Shown one piece after another: positions 49,567 through 62,540 of a stretch of 64,000 nt of DNA. Positions within the stretch are counted from its first letter, which is position 1; each line of letters starts with the position of its first letter. Where the stretch lies: assembly GCA_022478985.1 (NCBI GenBank), contig JAKSZP010006609.1, positions 62,001 through 126,000 on the forward strand. The letters are read 5' to 3'. The stretch comes from Massospora cicadina (lineage: Eukaryota; Entomophthoromycota; Entomophthoromycetes; Entomophthorales; Entomophthoraceae). Position numbers and translations under genes: made by a program. The notes under the pieces were generated by a model that saw only the letters and a list, made by a program, of their open reading frames with translations, was not told the DNA's origin and did no database searches.

Positions 49567-51628
49567 TTGAGCTTTTCCCTGCTCAATCTTCTCAGTTGGC
49601 ATTGCATAAACTTGTGGTCTGCTAGGGCAATTGCCCGCATAATGCCCTCTTTGTCTGCACTGGAAGCAAGTGTTTATAAAAGGTTCACATATATAGCTTG
49701 TGGTGGAAGGACCAGGTCAGAAGTTGCCAGTATGGTTCCAAGGTCGTGGACGAACTGGTGAAGCGTACATGGGCCAAAAAGAGTCCACTGACTCAAATGA
49801 GGGATGAATACGTTCTAGCAGCTGATAACCCAGTTGCTGCAGCCTATATCCTGAAGGGGTTGGAGCGGTTGCAGCAGAGATTTTGGGCTACGTTGGGGGC
49901 GCTGATCGTGGTGGTGAGTTGACATAAGGTGTTCATGTTTCAAATAAGTCAGGCATCTCCATCCAACACATGAGACATAGTCTTATATAGTTCCTGATGT
50001 GGTTTGACAGCTGCCATCATTGCTATACCAACATCCTCAGCGGATAAATTGTTAGCTCCAATTAGTACATGTGCTTCTGCTGAGAAACGTTCAGTGAAGT
50101 CTAACAGGGTCTCGTTTTGGTGAAGCTGTATACTCATAAAGTTGGCTTTCTGTTGGGCCATCTTGGTAGCGCCCTCAAACAGCTGGAGAAAAATCACTTT
50201 AACTTCTTCATAGGATACCGAGCATTCAGAAGATAGCAGGTGACTTGATCTGCGCTTTCCACATCTAAAGCGGACAGCAACAGTTTCACTTTTTGTCAAT
50301 CAGTAGCTCCTTCCACAGAAAATTCAAAACGCTTAAAGTAACCGTGTAGATTCCCATCACAACTGAAAGGAGGTAATTTTTTGATTCTAACAAATTCACT
50401 TTGCTCCAGGTTCCGCTATAAGGAGCAGGCGAATTGGTTTTGGAGCAACTATGGGAACCATCCCTTTGTGCATTATCATACAGCTGGCTGGATGGACTCA
50501 AATCTGTTGAAAAGGACTTGGAAGAAGTGATGTCATGTGGGGGTCCATTATACCGCCTTAGGGATATTTATTTGCTGATCCATAGCACTCTTCCCCCGAA
50601 TCTCCACTAACTGCACCACTCCCCCTGGCTCCAGCATGCTCCTCAAAATGCTCATTAATTAACTGTTCCACTTTAACCAAATAGCATCTACACCATCCAT
50701 CCTGGAATTCCTGTTGCAGTGTCACATACTGATATTGCAACTCCTGACAATATTCTTATTCAACGTGTAATTTCTGCTCCACAGCTTGTAGTCATGAGAG
50801 GACCTCATCAATCATGTTCAGCATGTGGGCATGTTATTGACTAGAGTTACCCACTTGTTGATTAGCGTTGTGGATTTGGTTAATGAGGGAAGCTTGTTCC
50901 CACACAAATTACTCATTGGCCCGTCAAAGGGTATCAAGCCATCCTTGCATGTCTGAATACTCTCTTGTCTCCATGATTGAAAGAGGGAAGACTTGACAGC
51001 GTTCAGCCTGACTAACAGCTTCCAGTTGTGTGAACTGCCGGATTAGCTGGAGATATTTGGGGGATGTTGACAAAAGGATAAGCGCGTTATTTGTCATTTG
51101 CTGGCTACTCCATTCAATATGAAGTTGGTCTAGATCAGCTGATATGAAACCAACTTGATCCACCACTTGCCATTCCATCATTGTTATTTTTTCCTTAAGC
51201 TGAGCAATCACGGCTTTGAGCGCTTCTACCCTTTCAACTAAATCCATCATAAAGCACTTGGTATTGTTTCCCAACATTATTATGTCCACAATCCATTCTG
51301 TCAATAAGCCATACCAATCCAAAAGTTCTTCTATTACCCGAGATAACTCAAGATTTAAATGTAGTACCAACATGTCCAATCAATGGAGGATGTTCCCAAC
51401 ACGATGATTCATTTGTACCAATGCCCCCTGTACCTCCAAAAAAGAGCAATTGAGGTGGTCGAGCAGGATGTGAATATCATTTTGCTGTGCTTGAGCGAAC
51501 TGCATTATATCTCCAATCTCTATATTGTGGCAATCCAGCACACACAGTAGCTGGCAAATAGATGGTTGCACATAAGCGACTAGATACTCCTCGATTCTGT
51601 GGGTACCAAGGTGGCAAGACAACTCCAT
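49567..51628 (-). pseudogene. B Gag with coiled-coil N-terminus and zinc knuckle
   Basis: The N-terminal half (51628-50924, one frame with a single stop at 51380) is a long predicted coiled coil (VERVEALKAVIAQLKEKITM and further heptad-like sequence). After broken sequence comes the capsid core at 50250-49970 (VSYEEVKVIFLQLFEGA, FMSIQLHQNET, FTERFSAEAHVLIGA). A CCHC nucleic-acid-binding knuckle, CFQCRQRGHYAGNC, is read near 49665-49620. The capsid matches element A Gag (1735-1034). Frame changes near 50500, 50300 and 49940 inactivate it. Confidence 0.8.
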
Positions 51629-52016
51629 TGTAGTTGCTCCAGATAGGACATGTACATGGCGTAGCGATTCTCTTGGTCTTACTGGTTATAAAAATAAACT
51701 CAATGCATACTCCCCCGCCTCATCTTTATATAATTGATATCTGCACAACAGCCACTCCATTATATTCTGTAGCCGCTGAGGAGTCACATTCGTGGATTGT
51801 CCTTGTTGTTCAGCCATCAACTCAGGGTAGTTTTCTAGTTGCAGATTGATCATAACTTCATCATTACCCAGTTAAGTTACAGTGAATAATACTGGTTCAT
51901 TATTAGCCGCCAATGCCTCTTCTGCATAACATGTGTGGAATCTGATTGAATTGTATCATAACAAATGTGGGCTCATCATCATATCTTAGCATCAAAGAAC
52001 TACAGTTGACCAGTGG

Positions 52017-52035
52017 CCCCCTGTAGTGAGCACCA
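52017..52035 (-). promoter_or_regulatory. Primer-binding site of B
   Basis: TGGTGCTCACTACAGGGG plus one further G/C-aligned base on the minus strand, one base inside the 5' LTR; essentially the same site as in element A (2292-2310). Confidence 0.8.
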
Positions 52036-52036
52036 C

Positions 52037-52516
52037 TGTTAATTCTTGGCGTAGAGTCTTGATTCCGCTGAGTTGGTTTGCACAGGGTATTAGCCACTAA
52101 GCAACCAAATCAGATGATATGAAGATCGCTGATTCTAATAAAAATTTTATAAACTATATACGGAGCTATTGTCCCTTATTTTGACCTTTAATATTTTACT
52201 AATTTGCAGATTTATCTGCAACAACCTAATCACAGAAAGAAGACCCCCTTCTCAATCCTCCATGTGACTTTTTATATCTTGATTCCCCAAGCTGAATGCA
52301 TCCTTAGCTTGGTAGTCTCCTATTCATCTTCCTTTTTCTAGAAGCTCTCATTTATATCAAATTCTCGGTGTAATTCCCCTCAATTCGCCAATTGGTCATC
52401 ACTTTGATTGATTATTATTTGTATGCATTTTTTGCTAATCTTGAGACTCATCTCAATTCCCCCTCTGATCCACTGGTATGGTTAGAATATCATCCAGTCA
52501 TATCCACTTCCTGACA
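52037..52516 (-). repeat. 5' LTR of B
   Basis: 480 bp, matching 45177-45652. Its outer end coincides with the point where the E2 reading frame runs out. Confidence 0.88.
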
Positions 52517-53633
52517 CCAGGTCCCTTAACTTCTGTTCTCCCCAAATCCTCAACATTTCCCTGTTGGAACCCTCCATGGATATTTCCAAAATTTCTGGGT
52601 GATCCCTGCCACCCTCCTCGACCTCTACGAGCCACTGCAGGCGACTGGCCCCTAACTGGAGACATAGAATCCTCCTGCCAGTTTTGCGCCAAGTCCAATT
52701 GTTTCTCAACCTGTACCACCAACACAATTTCTTCAACCAACGTACTCTGAACTTTAGCAGCTACCATAGCGGCCAACATATCTGCTTGCAGCCCCTATCA
52801 AAAACATTTGTGATAATTGCAAATCCAATACTCAGGATGCTTATGACAAAGGTCAAAAAATCTGCCCATATTCTTCAACCAATCCTCACCCCTGACTCAC
52901 CGTCAGCAAAGCTGACCATGCCTTGTCCTGCACCTCATCCGGACGGCAGCCCAGTTGATCCAATCAACACACTCATCCATGGAACCTGGAAGGCGACCTT
53001 GCTCCTCAATCAGTTCTTGAACCCACCCCATCAAATCCAAAGGTAGCACCTCCAAAATCTGCGCAATCTGCAGTGAGAAAGGGGTCTCTCCTCCTGTCAC
53101 TTGAGCCAACCATGCCTGAAAACAAACTCATGACACCACTTGGTGAATCTTCTCCAAAGCCTCCATGGGCAATGCCGCCTGAACTTTTGGAGTATTAGAT
53201 ACCCCATGGCTTCCCTCCACCTCCAAGGGACTTGCACTACATACCTTAACCACCTCTCTTATCACAAACGTTAAAGAGAAACTCACCATCACCACCGTCA
53301 ACACAGGCAGTACTATTCCTCCTCTCCTGGGGCCACCACCTCTTCTTGGGGCCCCCACAAGACTGACAAAAATGTATTAAAGTTGTGTTTAATGTAACGG
53401 GCGTGTTTGCGCCAATATGCCACAAAGAAATGGAGAAGTAAGAGCCACGTTGCTGACCATACTAGGGACAGGCCTGCTGAAGCCCATCCCTGAACCCTTC
53501 TGCTATGCCTCGTCATTGCCATGTATTCCCACACCAATGTCCCCATGACGCTGCACATCAACAGCAGGGTCTGGCTCCAGGAGAGGGCTGAGAACGACTT
53601 AAATGACACGCCAAGCTCACTAGTTGAGCTCAT
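52517..53633 (-). pseudogene. E2: three-membrane-segment protein with Gag-like region
   Basis: Second member of the unnamed family seen as E1. From ATG 53633: membrane helix 1 (SQTLLLMCSVMGTLVWEY, about 53575-53520); HSR motif; helix 2 (ASAGLSLVWSATWLLLLHF, about 53480-53425); RYIKHNFNTFLS. A frameshift near 53340 leads to helix 3 (VLPVLTVVMVSFSLTFVIRE, 53305-53250), then QAALPMEALEKIHQVV, AWLAQVTGG and PFSLQIAQILEVLP, W-QELIEEQ and MDECVDW. Past E1's end, E2 continues to a helical segment (52779-52680) and a basic Gly/Arg-rich tail (RRGRGG, 52625-52600). This would suit nucleic-acid binding in place of a zinc knuckle. Its 3' end is cut by the B LTR. It diverges from the D2 pol, which starts about 170 bp away. 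Confidence 0.6.
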
Positions 53634-53807
53634 AACTTTGATTCAATACAAAATTTTAATAAGAAAATATTTTATTTTAGAAATAGATATTTATTAAATT
53701 TTCTGGTTTTTTCTTAGAAGATGCAACTGGCCAGTCAGGGCCAAACCGTCACCTAATAAATAGCACTCTGCTAGTATTGTATAAGCTCCCTCCTACGCTA
53801 GGCTCTC

Positions 53808-56800
53808 TTGAACACTGTCCAGCACATCGCTAACAAAGACTCCACATCCCACTGGATCATCATCCACGCTGTTTGTAAGCCTGACTTCATTTTTACTTGG
53901 ACGCATCTCAGTTTTGGAATGTTGAATCTCACTAACTCTGACTTCCTCAAGTTTGAGGCCCTTCCTATAAAAGCAATATTTGTATTGAGTACCACCTGAT
54001 CCAAAGCAATGTACAGATCAGTTTCAGCCTGATCCGTTACAGTACTCGCTCTTTTACCCAACTATGGTGGAACTTTAACCAAAGTAGTGGTCATCACTAA
54101 TGGAGTGCAGGTTAGGGCTATCCTTGACACTGGGTCCCCAGTAAACGTTGTGTCATCAAATCTTATTAAAAAATCAGACTAGCTCTTGACCTCAACTACA
54201 ATCAAGAATTTGGGATTGCAGGCTCAAACAACCCTGCACCATTGGGGCGTACTCTTCTCTGCCCATCCATTTGGGAAGCTCATCTTGTCAACTATAGCGA
54301 TGGCCCTGGCTAACAATACCTATGATATACTAATTGATACTCAGTTCATGCTTGAATATGAAGGGATTATTAACTTGAAGCAGGGTATCTCTCCCTGCTT
54401 AATTACAAGTTTCCACTGATTTTGACCGCTGAGGAGCTTAATAAAAAGGATTATGCTTTCACAGTTGAGTATCCCTCTTCCGCCTTATCCCTACATTACA
54501 CCACGGCAAGACGGCATACAAATAAGTTAGTTTAATCAGTGGACGCTCTGGAGTTATCCCTTTCTATGCTTCTGAAGAGGTGGTCATCAAGGCTGGTGAA
54601 CAAAGGGTAGTTGACACGAAGATTACCTTGCAAATCCCACACAACTGCCTACTGCACCTATTAGCATTGACGGATTTAGTCCTTTGGAGCCCAGAGTTTT
54701 GATGGGCATTTTAGACCCCGCCTATCAACAACCTATCAACCTCCTGATAGGGAATCTCACCAAGAAGGATATTGTCATCAAGAAACATCAGAGGTCGGAA
54801 GAGGCATTCTGATTCCCCTTGAGGAAATAAAGCAAATGCAATGTGTTAGGTTTATGGCGGATATGGGCTTACCCGCTGACCAATCTTTATGTACCCTACC
54901 TTACATTAATATCTCCGATAAACTAACCCCAGCTGATCTGGATAAAGTCCACACCCTGCTCAAGGCCTACAGTGATATTTTATCTAAATTTGACACTGAC
55001 TATGGGCACATCAAGGGTTGGACTCATACAATTGTTGTCAGGAAGGCTTGACCCAATGACTAAAAGACCTACCAAAATCAAAAGTTGAGGAGCTACAGAT
55101 GCAGACGGAGATCAAACAGCTGCTGGGAGCTGGGTTGCTAGTGCCTTCCCAAAGCTCTTGATTATCCCCTCTACTATTGATAAAAAGAAAAATGGAGGTT
55201 ATCAGGTAGTGATGGACTAACACAAACTGAATAACCTCACCAAGAAAGATAGTTACCCTATCCCCCGCATTGATGACTCTCTGGACTAACTCTCAGTCTA
55301 AATTTCTATCCTCCATGGACCTTTCTAGCAGTTACTGGCAGATACACCTTACACCACAGGATTAGGAGAAGTGCGCCCTTATCTGCAGTGAGGGTTTGTT
55401 CCAACCCACTCAGCTACCTCAGGGTTTGTGTAATGCGCCTGCTACTTTTTGGAGTGTTATGGATCACATTCTTCAAGATCTTAAGCTGAGCTAAGTGTAA
55501 GTCTACCTCAATGACATCACAGTTTTCTCCAAGACGTTCAACAAGCATCTTACGCACCTAAAGGAGGTGTTTTAACGCTTGCGGGCACTTAACATCAAAC
55601 TAAAGCCCTCCAAGTGACTCTTTTCCAGAAGAAGCTGGACTTTCTTGGGCACGCTATCTCACAAAATGGGATAAAACCTCTACAAGATAAAGTTAAAGCA
55701 ATATCCAAGATGCCAGCACCAAAAACTCTATGCAACATCCAGTTATTCTTAGGCATGATGGGGTACTACCATCAATTTATCCCAAAATTCGCCCAGTTCA
55801 GCGAGCCCCTTGTCCGCCTCCTGGCTAAGAACACCCCCTTCCATTGGGGTGCTTAACAAAAGGCCGCGTTTAAAACCTTGAAGGAGCTATTGCAAAAAAG
55901 GCCAATAATCTGCCACCCTGACAATGACAAGCCCTTCATGTTGTTCACAGATGCCTCTGATTACGCTGTTGGAGCTATCTTAGCTCAATTGGATGAACAT
56001 GGGGTCAATCATGCCATGTCTTACTTTAGCATAATGCTTCTAAAAGCTGAGCGCAACTACAGCGTCACTGAGAAGAAGAATCTGTCCTGTCCTGCTCGCT
56101 GTCAAATACTACCGCCCTTTTCTCTATGAGACTTCATTTTAAAGTGGTTACTTACCACGCCTTTTTAATGTGGTTATAAAATATGAAAGATCCCACTGGG
56201 TGGTTGGATCTCTGGGCTCTTAAGCTCCAGCACTACAATATGACCATTGAGCATTGAGCTGGGACGCGCCACATGAACGTTGATGAGTTGACGCGGCTGA
56301 CTGTCCCTCACCTTAACAATAGCAAAGCAGAGAGGTTACATGATCTCCTAAAGACTCCTGACGCATGGGCTGATGAAGATGAACCAGTACAAAGATGCTA
56401 GCATAGCACTTCCAAAGCACAAAGGTAATAGTGGGGAGTTATATAAGAAAGTAGGAGTAAATTGGTTGCCCTATCTCCGGCCATCAGAGCTTACCTGTCA
56501 TCTTAGAGTCTCACACTATCATGGGGCATGGAAGAGTTTACAAAACCTACAAGTGGGTAAAAGAGCAGTACTACTAGGAGGGCATCTTGGAAACCATAAC
56601 TGAAGACTTGGACGCCTGCCTGACCTTTAAAAAACAATCCAGCTTCAAGGCCCAATATCAGTATCAATCTACGATGCCCTAACAACCCTTCCACACTATA
56701 ACCTTGAATGTGGTATTCCTCTACCTCAGACTACTGGTGGCAACTGTTATATCCTGGCTTAGATTGATCATTTAACCAAATGGGTTGAAGCTGTTGCTCT

Positions 56801-57049
56801 CCCCGCTCAGACTGCTAAAGCCATGGCCGCCTACTTACACCAGCATATCTTCACCCAGCATGGGTTCCCCCAGGTCCTCCTATGTGACAACAGGAAAATT
56901 TACCTCTAGGGTGGTGAAGCTTCTTGCCACCTCCATGGGAGCTCAACAACTTTTCTCAGACCCCTATAACTCATCCATAAATGGGGCCATGGAAAGAGTT
57001 ATTGGAACACTGGTCTCAATACTTTGTAAAATGGCCAATTCAGACCCTC
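53808..57049 (+). pseudogene. Ty3-type pol, element D2
   Basis: Plus-strand polyprotein remnant. An unrecognised N-terminal part (53808-54060) precedes the protease: AILDTGSPVNVVSSNLI at about 54111-54160 has an intact catalytic DTG, with DILIDTQFMLEYEGI near 54325-54370. A linker to 55000 contains KLTPADLDKVHTLLKAY. Reverse transcriptase spans about 55030-55700 (KKDSYPIPRIDD; the catalytic YLDDI region is degraded near 55500; KKLDFLGHAISQNGIKPL at 55620-55675). RNase H starts near 55880 (ELLQKRPIICHPDN, LFTDASDYAVGAILAQL, AERNYSVTEKK). The integrase core runs from about 56740 (DHLTKWVEAVAL, HGFPQVLLCDN) and is cut at 57049 by the C2 LTR. Several stops and frameshifts. Gag is missing on this strand; E2 lies divergently upstream. 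Confidence 0.82.
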
Positions 57050-57941
57050 TGTCAGGAGTGTGTCTATAACTCTCCAGTTCCCAGCATGGTGTTGCACGGT
57101 GCACAGTCCCAACACAAATATTAGATCTTCAGTACTGAAAGAAAGATAGCCCTGCAGAGTTAAATTGAGCTAAAGTGATATAGGGCAAGGGTGGTTAACA
57201 TGGTAAATACTAGTAGAGATCAAACAAACAGCAACACTTGGCTGTTCTCCAAAGGGGAGTTCATAATTAAGCTTTGGTCAGGTCTAGAGTGTACGGGTGC
57301 CTCAGTCTGGAGGGAACCTGGGCGACCCAGCGGTGTCCCTGGTGCTGTTATAATTTTAAGACAAATAAAACGGCCAACTTTACACAAGATCTCCTTGAAG
57401 TGGTCCATGCACAGGGTTGCCTAAGTCAACATAAGGAAAACATAAAATTAACGATGGATTTATTAAGGGAAGGCGACTAATTAGAAAGGTTGGTCTTGAG
57501 CAAACATATTTAAGACAACTCAGGGAAATAATCAGTCAGAGAAAGTGGTACCTATCCCTGGTTCACCAATAAGAGCACGCTTTTATCTGACTGGTAACGT
57601 AACATAAAATTGACTGAATTCATATAGTCAATTGAAGATGAGACTGACCCAAGTTAGAATTTTGTAAATTGAATGGGTTTTGAACCCCTAGTTCACCAAT
57701 TAATTGAATATAAACGTTGTGATTTAGAAGGTAGCTTGCCCATTTTAACGCTACGGCTATTATACATTGCTGGGCAGGTTTCATTTCCTTTGAACCAACC
57801 TGGGCATACATGGTCTGTACCCAGCGTTGGTCCAATGTGTAGCTCAAGTCTGGAAGGTCCTGAAGCTTAACCTCTTGGCCTCTTGGCGCCCAGCCTTGTC
57901 CTGACCATTGACCCCTTCAATCAAGTCATGTGAACATGGCA
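57050..57941 (-). repeat. 3' LTR of C2
   Basis: 892 bp. On the minus strand it starts TGCCATGTTCACATGACTTG after the purine tract AAAGAGGAGAGG and ends CACACTCCTGACA at the junction with D2. Confidence 0.85.
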
Positions 57942-60900
57942 TTACCCTCTCCTCTTTAATGGCTCCACCCACCTCCAGGGGCATTCGCCAAGGAAAAGTT
58001 TTTGTGAGAAGGGGCCAAATTCATGGCATTAACGGCATAGTTGAGTAGTTGACTGGACCTAATTGTCAGATATTTGATAGAGACATAGTATTTTAACATG
58101 CTTAATTTATTATGGATCATATAAGATATCAGTGATTATGGATCAGGAATATCCTATGCTTATGAGAAGCTTGGGATCTGCATCCTAGCAATTACACTTA
58201 ATAACAACAACTATGATGACATGGGACCAGGGGCTATGTTAGTTAAGTCTGACTTCAATAATAATAGTCAGATTGATGACTTGGGCACATGGGCTTTGTT
58301 GGTCTATGTCAAAATTAGTTCTTAATGTCAATTGAGCTTTTGATCAAATTTAATAACTAAATAGTGGTACAATTCACCTTGGTATGTGCTGCCAATTGCT
58401 TGAGAGGATCATCAGTTCAGCTATTTGCAGATGTGTTAGAAACACTGTCTTGAGATATTATGAATCTGACAATGACCCTGAGGCCATGCGAGATGCACCT
58501 GAGTCAAAAGGACTGTAGACCCTCAGACAAACTATTACGTTTTTCTATGGCCAAGTGCCATTGAAAATGAGGCGTTATGGGTAAGATGTGGCAAACATTG
58601 AACCCTATAAATTACATCAAGCTGATACTAATAAAGTATAATCAACTATTACCACAAGTTCATAATTTATCTATTAGCTTTTTGTAATTAATACTTTACA
58701 TCATATTAGTTGACGATTTACTTGGTGTCATAAGGATTAGGGCAGCGTGTCATTGTCCAAGTAACGACAGAAGTTTATGGCTTCTGAAGTGTTATTATCA
58801 AGGAGTTAATATCTTAACTATTGTCACCATCTGGTTTATTTTTGCCATACAATAGACGCTCTAAACTCCACCTTACCACAGAAGAATACCCAGCCATCTG
58901 AAGTAAACCAAAAACTTCAACAGCATTCTTGAACTTTGAACCTGCAGACTCAAGGAAACTCTAGTGGAATGCTTCAATCAAATCTTGGACATGAACACAG
59001 CCCCACGCTGGAACCCAACTGTTCTCCGTTGTGCTAAATCCCTTCCAGGATAAAAGATACTCAAGTATCCTTCTTACCTGATGGTGGCAACTATCTCCTT
59101 TGCTTCCTTTTTTTAGTACTAGATGGTACCATATCTCCTTCACTTCCCACTCTGGCGCCGCATCCACAAGATAAGCCTCAGGAGTCTCTCATAGGGGGCC
59201 ATCACATAACGTGAGCTTGCTTTCATGGAATTTTAAAAATATTATTAAAAATAAGGGAGAGACCCAACTGGTATGAGACGTGGCCCACCTTTCTGATGAC
59301 GCAGTATGGCCCAATCCTCTTTGTTCCTAGTTTTTTGCATGGTTGCTTTATTGGGATGTTTTTAGAATTCAGCATCACAAGATCTCTTTCCTTATACACT
59401 GGTCCAACTCGTCTCTTACCATCAGAGTTCTACTTGTAAGCCTTCATGGCCGCATCTAAATTTGTGCTCACCCCCAAGTGTACTTTCTTGATCATTTTTG
59501 CAAAGTCCACCACCGCTTCCACCTTGGACCCACAACTGAGCTCCATGTTGAAGGCGGTATTGAAGCCATAGTTGGCAAAGAAGGAGGAACAACAGATTGA
59601 TGCATGTTGGGCGTTGTTATAACTGAATTGGGCCATGGGAGATGGGAAACCCAATCTGAATGCACTGAGGCAGTGTAACACCGCAAGAACTGTTTGAGTC
59701 ACTGGTTTACTTGTTCAGTCTGCCCATCTGATTGGAGGTGATAGGCAGTTGAACGGCAGAGATGAATTTTCAGAGTTTTACACAATTCTTCTCAAAAGAT
59801 GGAAGTAAACTGGGGTCCACGATTGCTAATTAATTCTTGAGGGACCCCATGAAGAGCAAACACATGAGTGATAAAGAGCCTAGCCATCTCCAACACAGTG
59901 ACTGGTTCTGCAGGGAATAAAGTGGGAGAACCTTGTAAAAAGGTCCACCACCACCATGATGGCATTATAGCCATCAGTAACAGGAAATTGCATAATAAAT
60001 CAAATGATAGAGAAGTCCAAGGTCCTTCAGCCTCTTTGAACTGGTATCAACAGCCCCGCTAGTGGCTGGCAATTTGGTTTCATTTGGTTGTAGACCAGGC
60101 ACTCTTTATAATACCTGCCCACCTGTGCAGCTAAACCCTTCCAATTGTAAGTGAAGCAAATTAGCTCTAGAGTCTTCACTGTCCTAAGATGATCAAGGGT
60201 AATTCCGTCATGATGGTCCCAGATGATTTACAGGTATGGTCTGTCAGGAACCCATAAGCACCCCTAAAACCACACCATCTCATTCTTCACGTGATAACCC
60301 CTGTTAATATCCTCCTGATTCAATGTGCTCTTAGCAAAGACCATAGCATATTTGGCCAACAAAGGCTGGGAAAGAACTACCTTTCTGAATATACCATATC
60401 CTCCGCATTCTCCATAGGAGCAAGCTCTGGCCGTTGGCCATAGGAGAGGAAAGTTGAGACACAATCTTACCCAGCGGAATCATCAAGTAGATATTATGCA
60501 CCTATACCTCCTTAGGATCTGGAGCTAGTACAGGGTTGCGACTCAAAGCACCCGCCAAACTATTCTCCTTGCCCTTATTAAAATCATAATAAAACGCAAA
60601 TTGGGCTAAGGTTTCATGCCAGAGGGTTTTCTATGGGGTCAATACATGAGGTGCGTAGTAGTAAAGCAAGGCACAGTGGTCTGTACTATGTGGAAGGGTT
60701 GGGATGAGCCATGAAAGTGATGACTCCGATATCTTCAGCGCCTCAACCACTTCTAGTAACTCTTTATCATATATGGCGTAATTTAACTCTGGTAGAGACA
60801 TCTTCATGGAAAATTATCCCACCAGATGCTCTATTCCATCTTCACCTACTTGTAATAGGACCACCACTGCAGCGAAGTTGGAGTCATCAGAAGAAACAAT

Positions 60901-62540
60901 GAACTCTTTATTAGGGTCAACATGGCGAAGAATGGACATGGACAGCAATTACACTTTACAGCTTGGAAGGCATCCTGCAAAGTTGGGGACCACTGGAGCA
61001 CTTTTGCCCCACTCGCCTTATACAAGAGCACCGCCACTTCAAAAAACATTAATTTGAATTCCTTAAGGAGCGTACACGTCCCCAAAAAATTCCTCAATTC
61101 CTTAACTGAAGTTGGAGTGGCCTTCCATTCTCCGCCTTCTCCATGTCTGGAGTTATCATGTGCCCTTAGTCAAACACGACGTTTCCCAGGAAAGCGACCT
61201 TAACTTGAAGAATTCACATTTACTTATTTTTAATGTAAGGTCAGCTGCCCTCAAATGCTCCACCACCTGCCAAAGGTGTACTGCATGGGACTCATTGTCA
61301 GGGAAAACACCAGAATATCATCCATGTAGGCAACCGTGCATATCCCAGCAGGTCCCCCAACGCTGCATCAATGCGGCGTTGAAAGATTGCAGGGGCATTC
61401 TTAAGCCCAAAAGGTATAACCCGAAATTAGAAAATCCTTTTTCTGGTACAGAATGCGGTCAGCCACTCCTGGCGCTTCTTGATAGGGATCTGATTGAAGG
61501 CGTTAAACAATCCAGCTTGTAGAAGACTATCACCTTCTCCACATAGCGTGCAATCTGTAAAGCCAGTGGGATGGATTGCGGATCTGGTATTGTGATATTG
61601 TTGAGAATCCCATAATCTATGCATGGGCATAAGGTACCATCGGCTTTCTTCCACAAAGAGAATTGGGGAACATAAAGGGGAGGTTTGCTGAAAAAGTGCG
61701 CCTTTGGCCAACTTCTCCTTAACCCACACATCTAAGGCCGCTTCCTCCCGTACAGTCAAAGGATAAAATAGTTAAGATATACGCACCAAATCAATGGTGA
61801 GCTTAAACTTGCACTAAAACTTTGAATGGGCTGGTAGTACACTGGCTATAGCTGCATCAAATGTAAATTTCAACTTCTCCAAACAGGAAGGTAAAGGAAC
61901 CTTTAAAGAGGCCTTCAGCAATAAAGCAAGACTGAGTGTGTGGATATTAGGCCACTGGGGCAAATTGCCCTGAAAATTTTCTTCAGCCAAAGGGACAACT
62001 AACTCATGACCATTTTTTGAAGTTAAGGACAAGGTATCATCTTTCAAGTTGGTATTGACGTCAAACTTTCGCCACCACTCTACACCCAAAATAATGGGGT
62101 ACAAGAGGTTTTTGATAGCTTGGAGTGGTTAGACAAATTATATCTGCCAACTTGGTAATCCACTAACCCCCAATTTTTAGCGTAGAAAACCTTAGGAAGT
62201 CCCCCATCTAACCATACCACCTGGCAAGTAACTCATCATAAGTTAGTCATCTAGGTTTTGACCTATAAAATTCTCAGAGGCTCCTGTATCCACCAAAATA
62301 GCCGTGCTGATTTTCCCTAAAGGGGATGAAAGGGTAGCAGTCAATAAAAATATCCCAAATGATCTTTATTTATAGCAGACAACGTCAACCCTTCACCACA
62401 AAAATCTTCTTCAGGCATTAGCATACCTCCAGGGTACGTTTCTGCATCATAGAATGGAGAGGGATTGTCGGCCACTCTTACTATTGAGGTCACAGATCCC
62501 ACCATATCTTCAGAAACTGCATAAACATTTTTTTATTTAA
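57942..62540 (-). pseudogene. C2 pol: protease to chromodomain (interrupted)
   Basis: Homologue of C1 pol, broken by solo LTR R2 at 58038-58922. Protease remnant 62340-61850 (YPIILGVEWWRKFDVNTNL, 62101-62045). Reverse transcriptase 61760-61240 (VREEAALDVWVKEKLAKGA; CPCIDYGILNN in the neighbouring frame; decayed YMDDI near 61320). RNase H 61100-60600. Integrase: zinc/linker 60464-60264, core 59974-59790 ([20 protein letters not shown]) and 59702-59430 (SYNNAQHASICCSSFFANYG). Chromodomain 59167-58961 (APEWEVKEIW, EYLLSWKGFSTTENSW). The last tail residues (APSHKNFSLA-like, about 58015-57975) lie beyond the solo LTR. Numerous stops. Confidence 0.82.
58038..58922 (+). repeat. Solo LTR, family R, copy 2
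   Basis: 885 bp, homologous to 26382-27198, with termini TAGTTGA (decayed TGTTGA) and TTCAACA. It is in the same orientation as copy 1 and likewise within the chromodomain end of a C element, though about 0.3 kb of host-element sequence further downstream. TATAAA- and AATAAAG-type words near 58606 and 58631 fit plus-strand LTR signals. Confidence 0.8.

Larger units (their letters stand above)
45177..52516 (-). mobile_element. Full-length LTR retrotransposon B (Ty3-type, no chromodomain)
   Basis: A 7,340-bp element with both LTRs, primer-binding site, Gag, pol and polypurine tract in the expected minus-strand order. LTR starts are TGTTGGGAAGTTGATATGAC (from 45652) and TGTCAGGAAGTGGATATGAC (from 52516); ends are AATTAACA. 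The five bases outside (CTAAT left, CCAGG right) do not match, so no target duplication is seen. The right border abuts the E2 gene. Coding regions are broken throughout. Confidence 0.9.
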
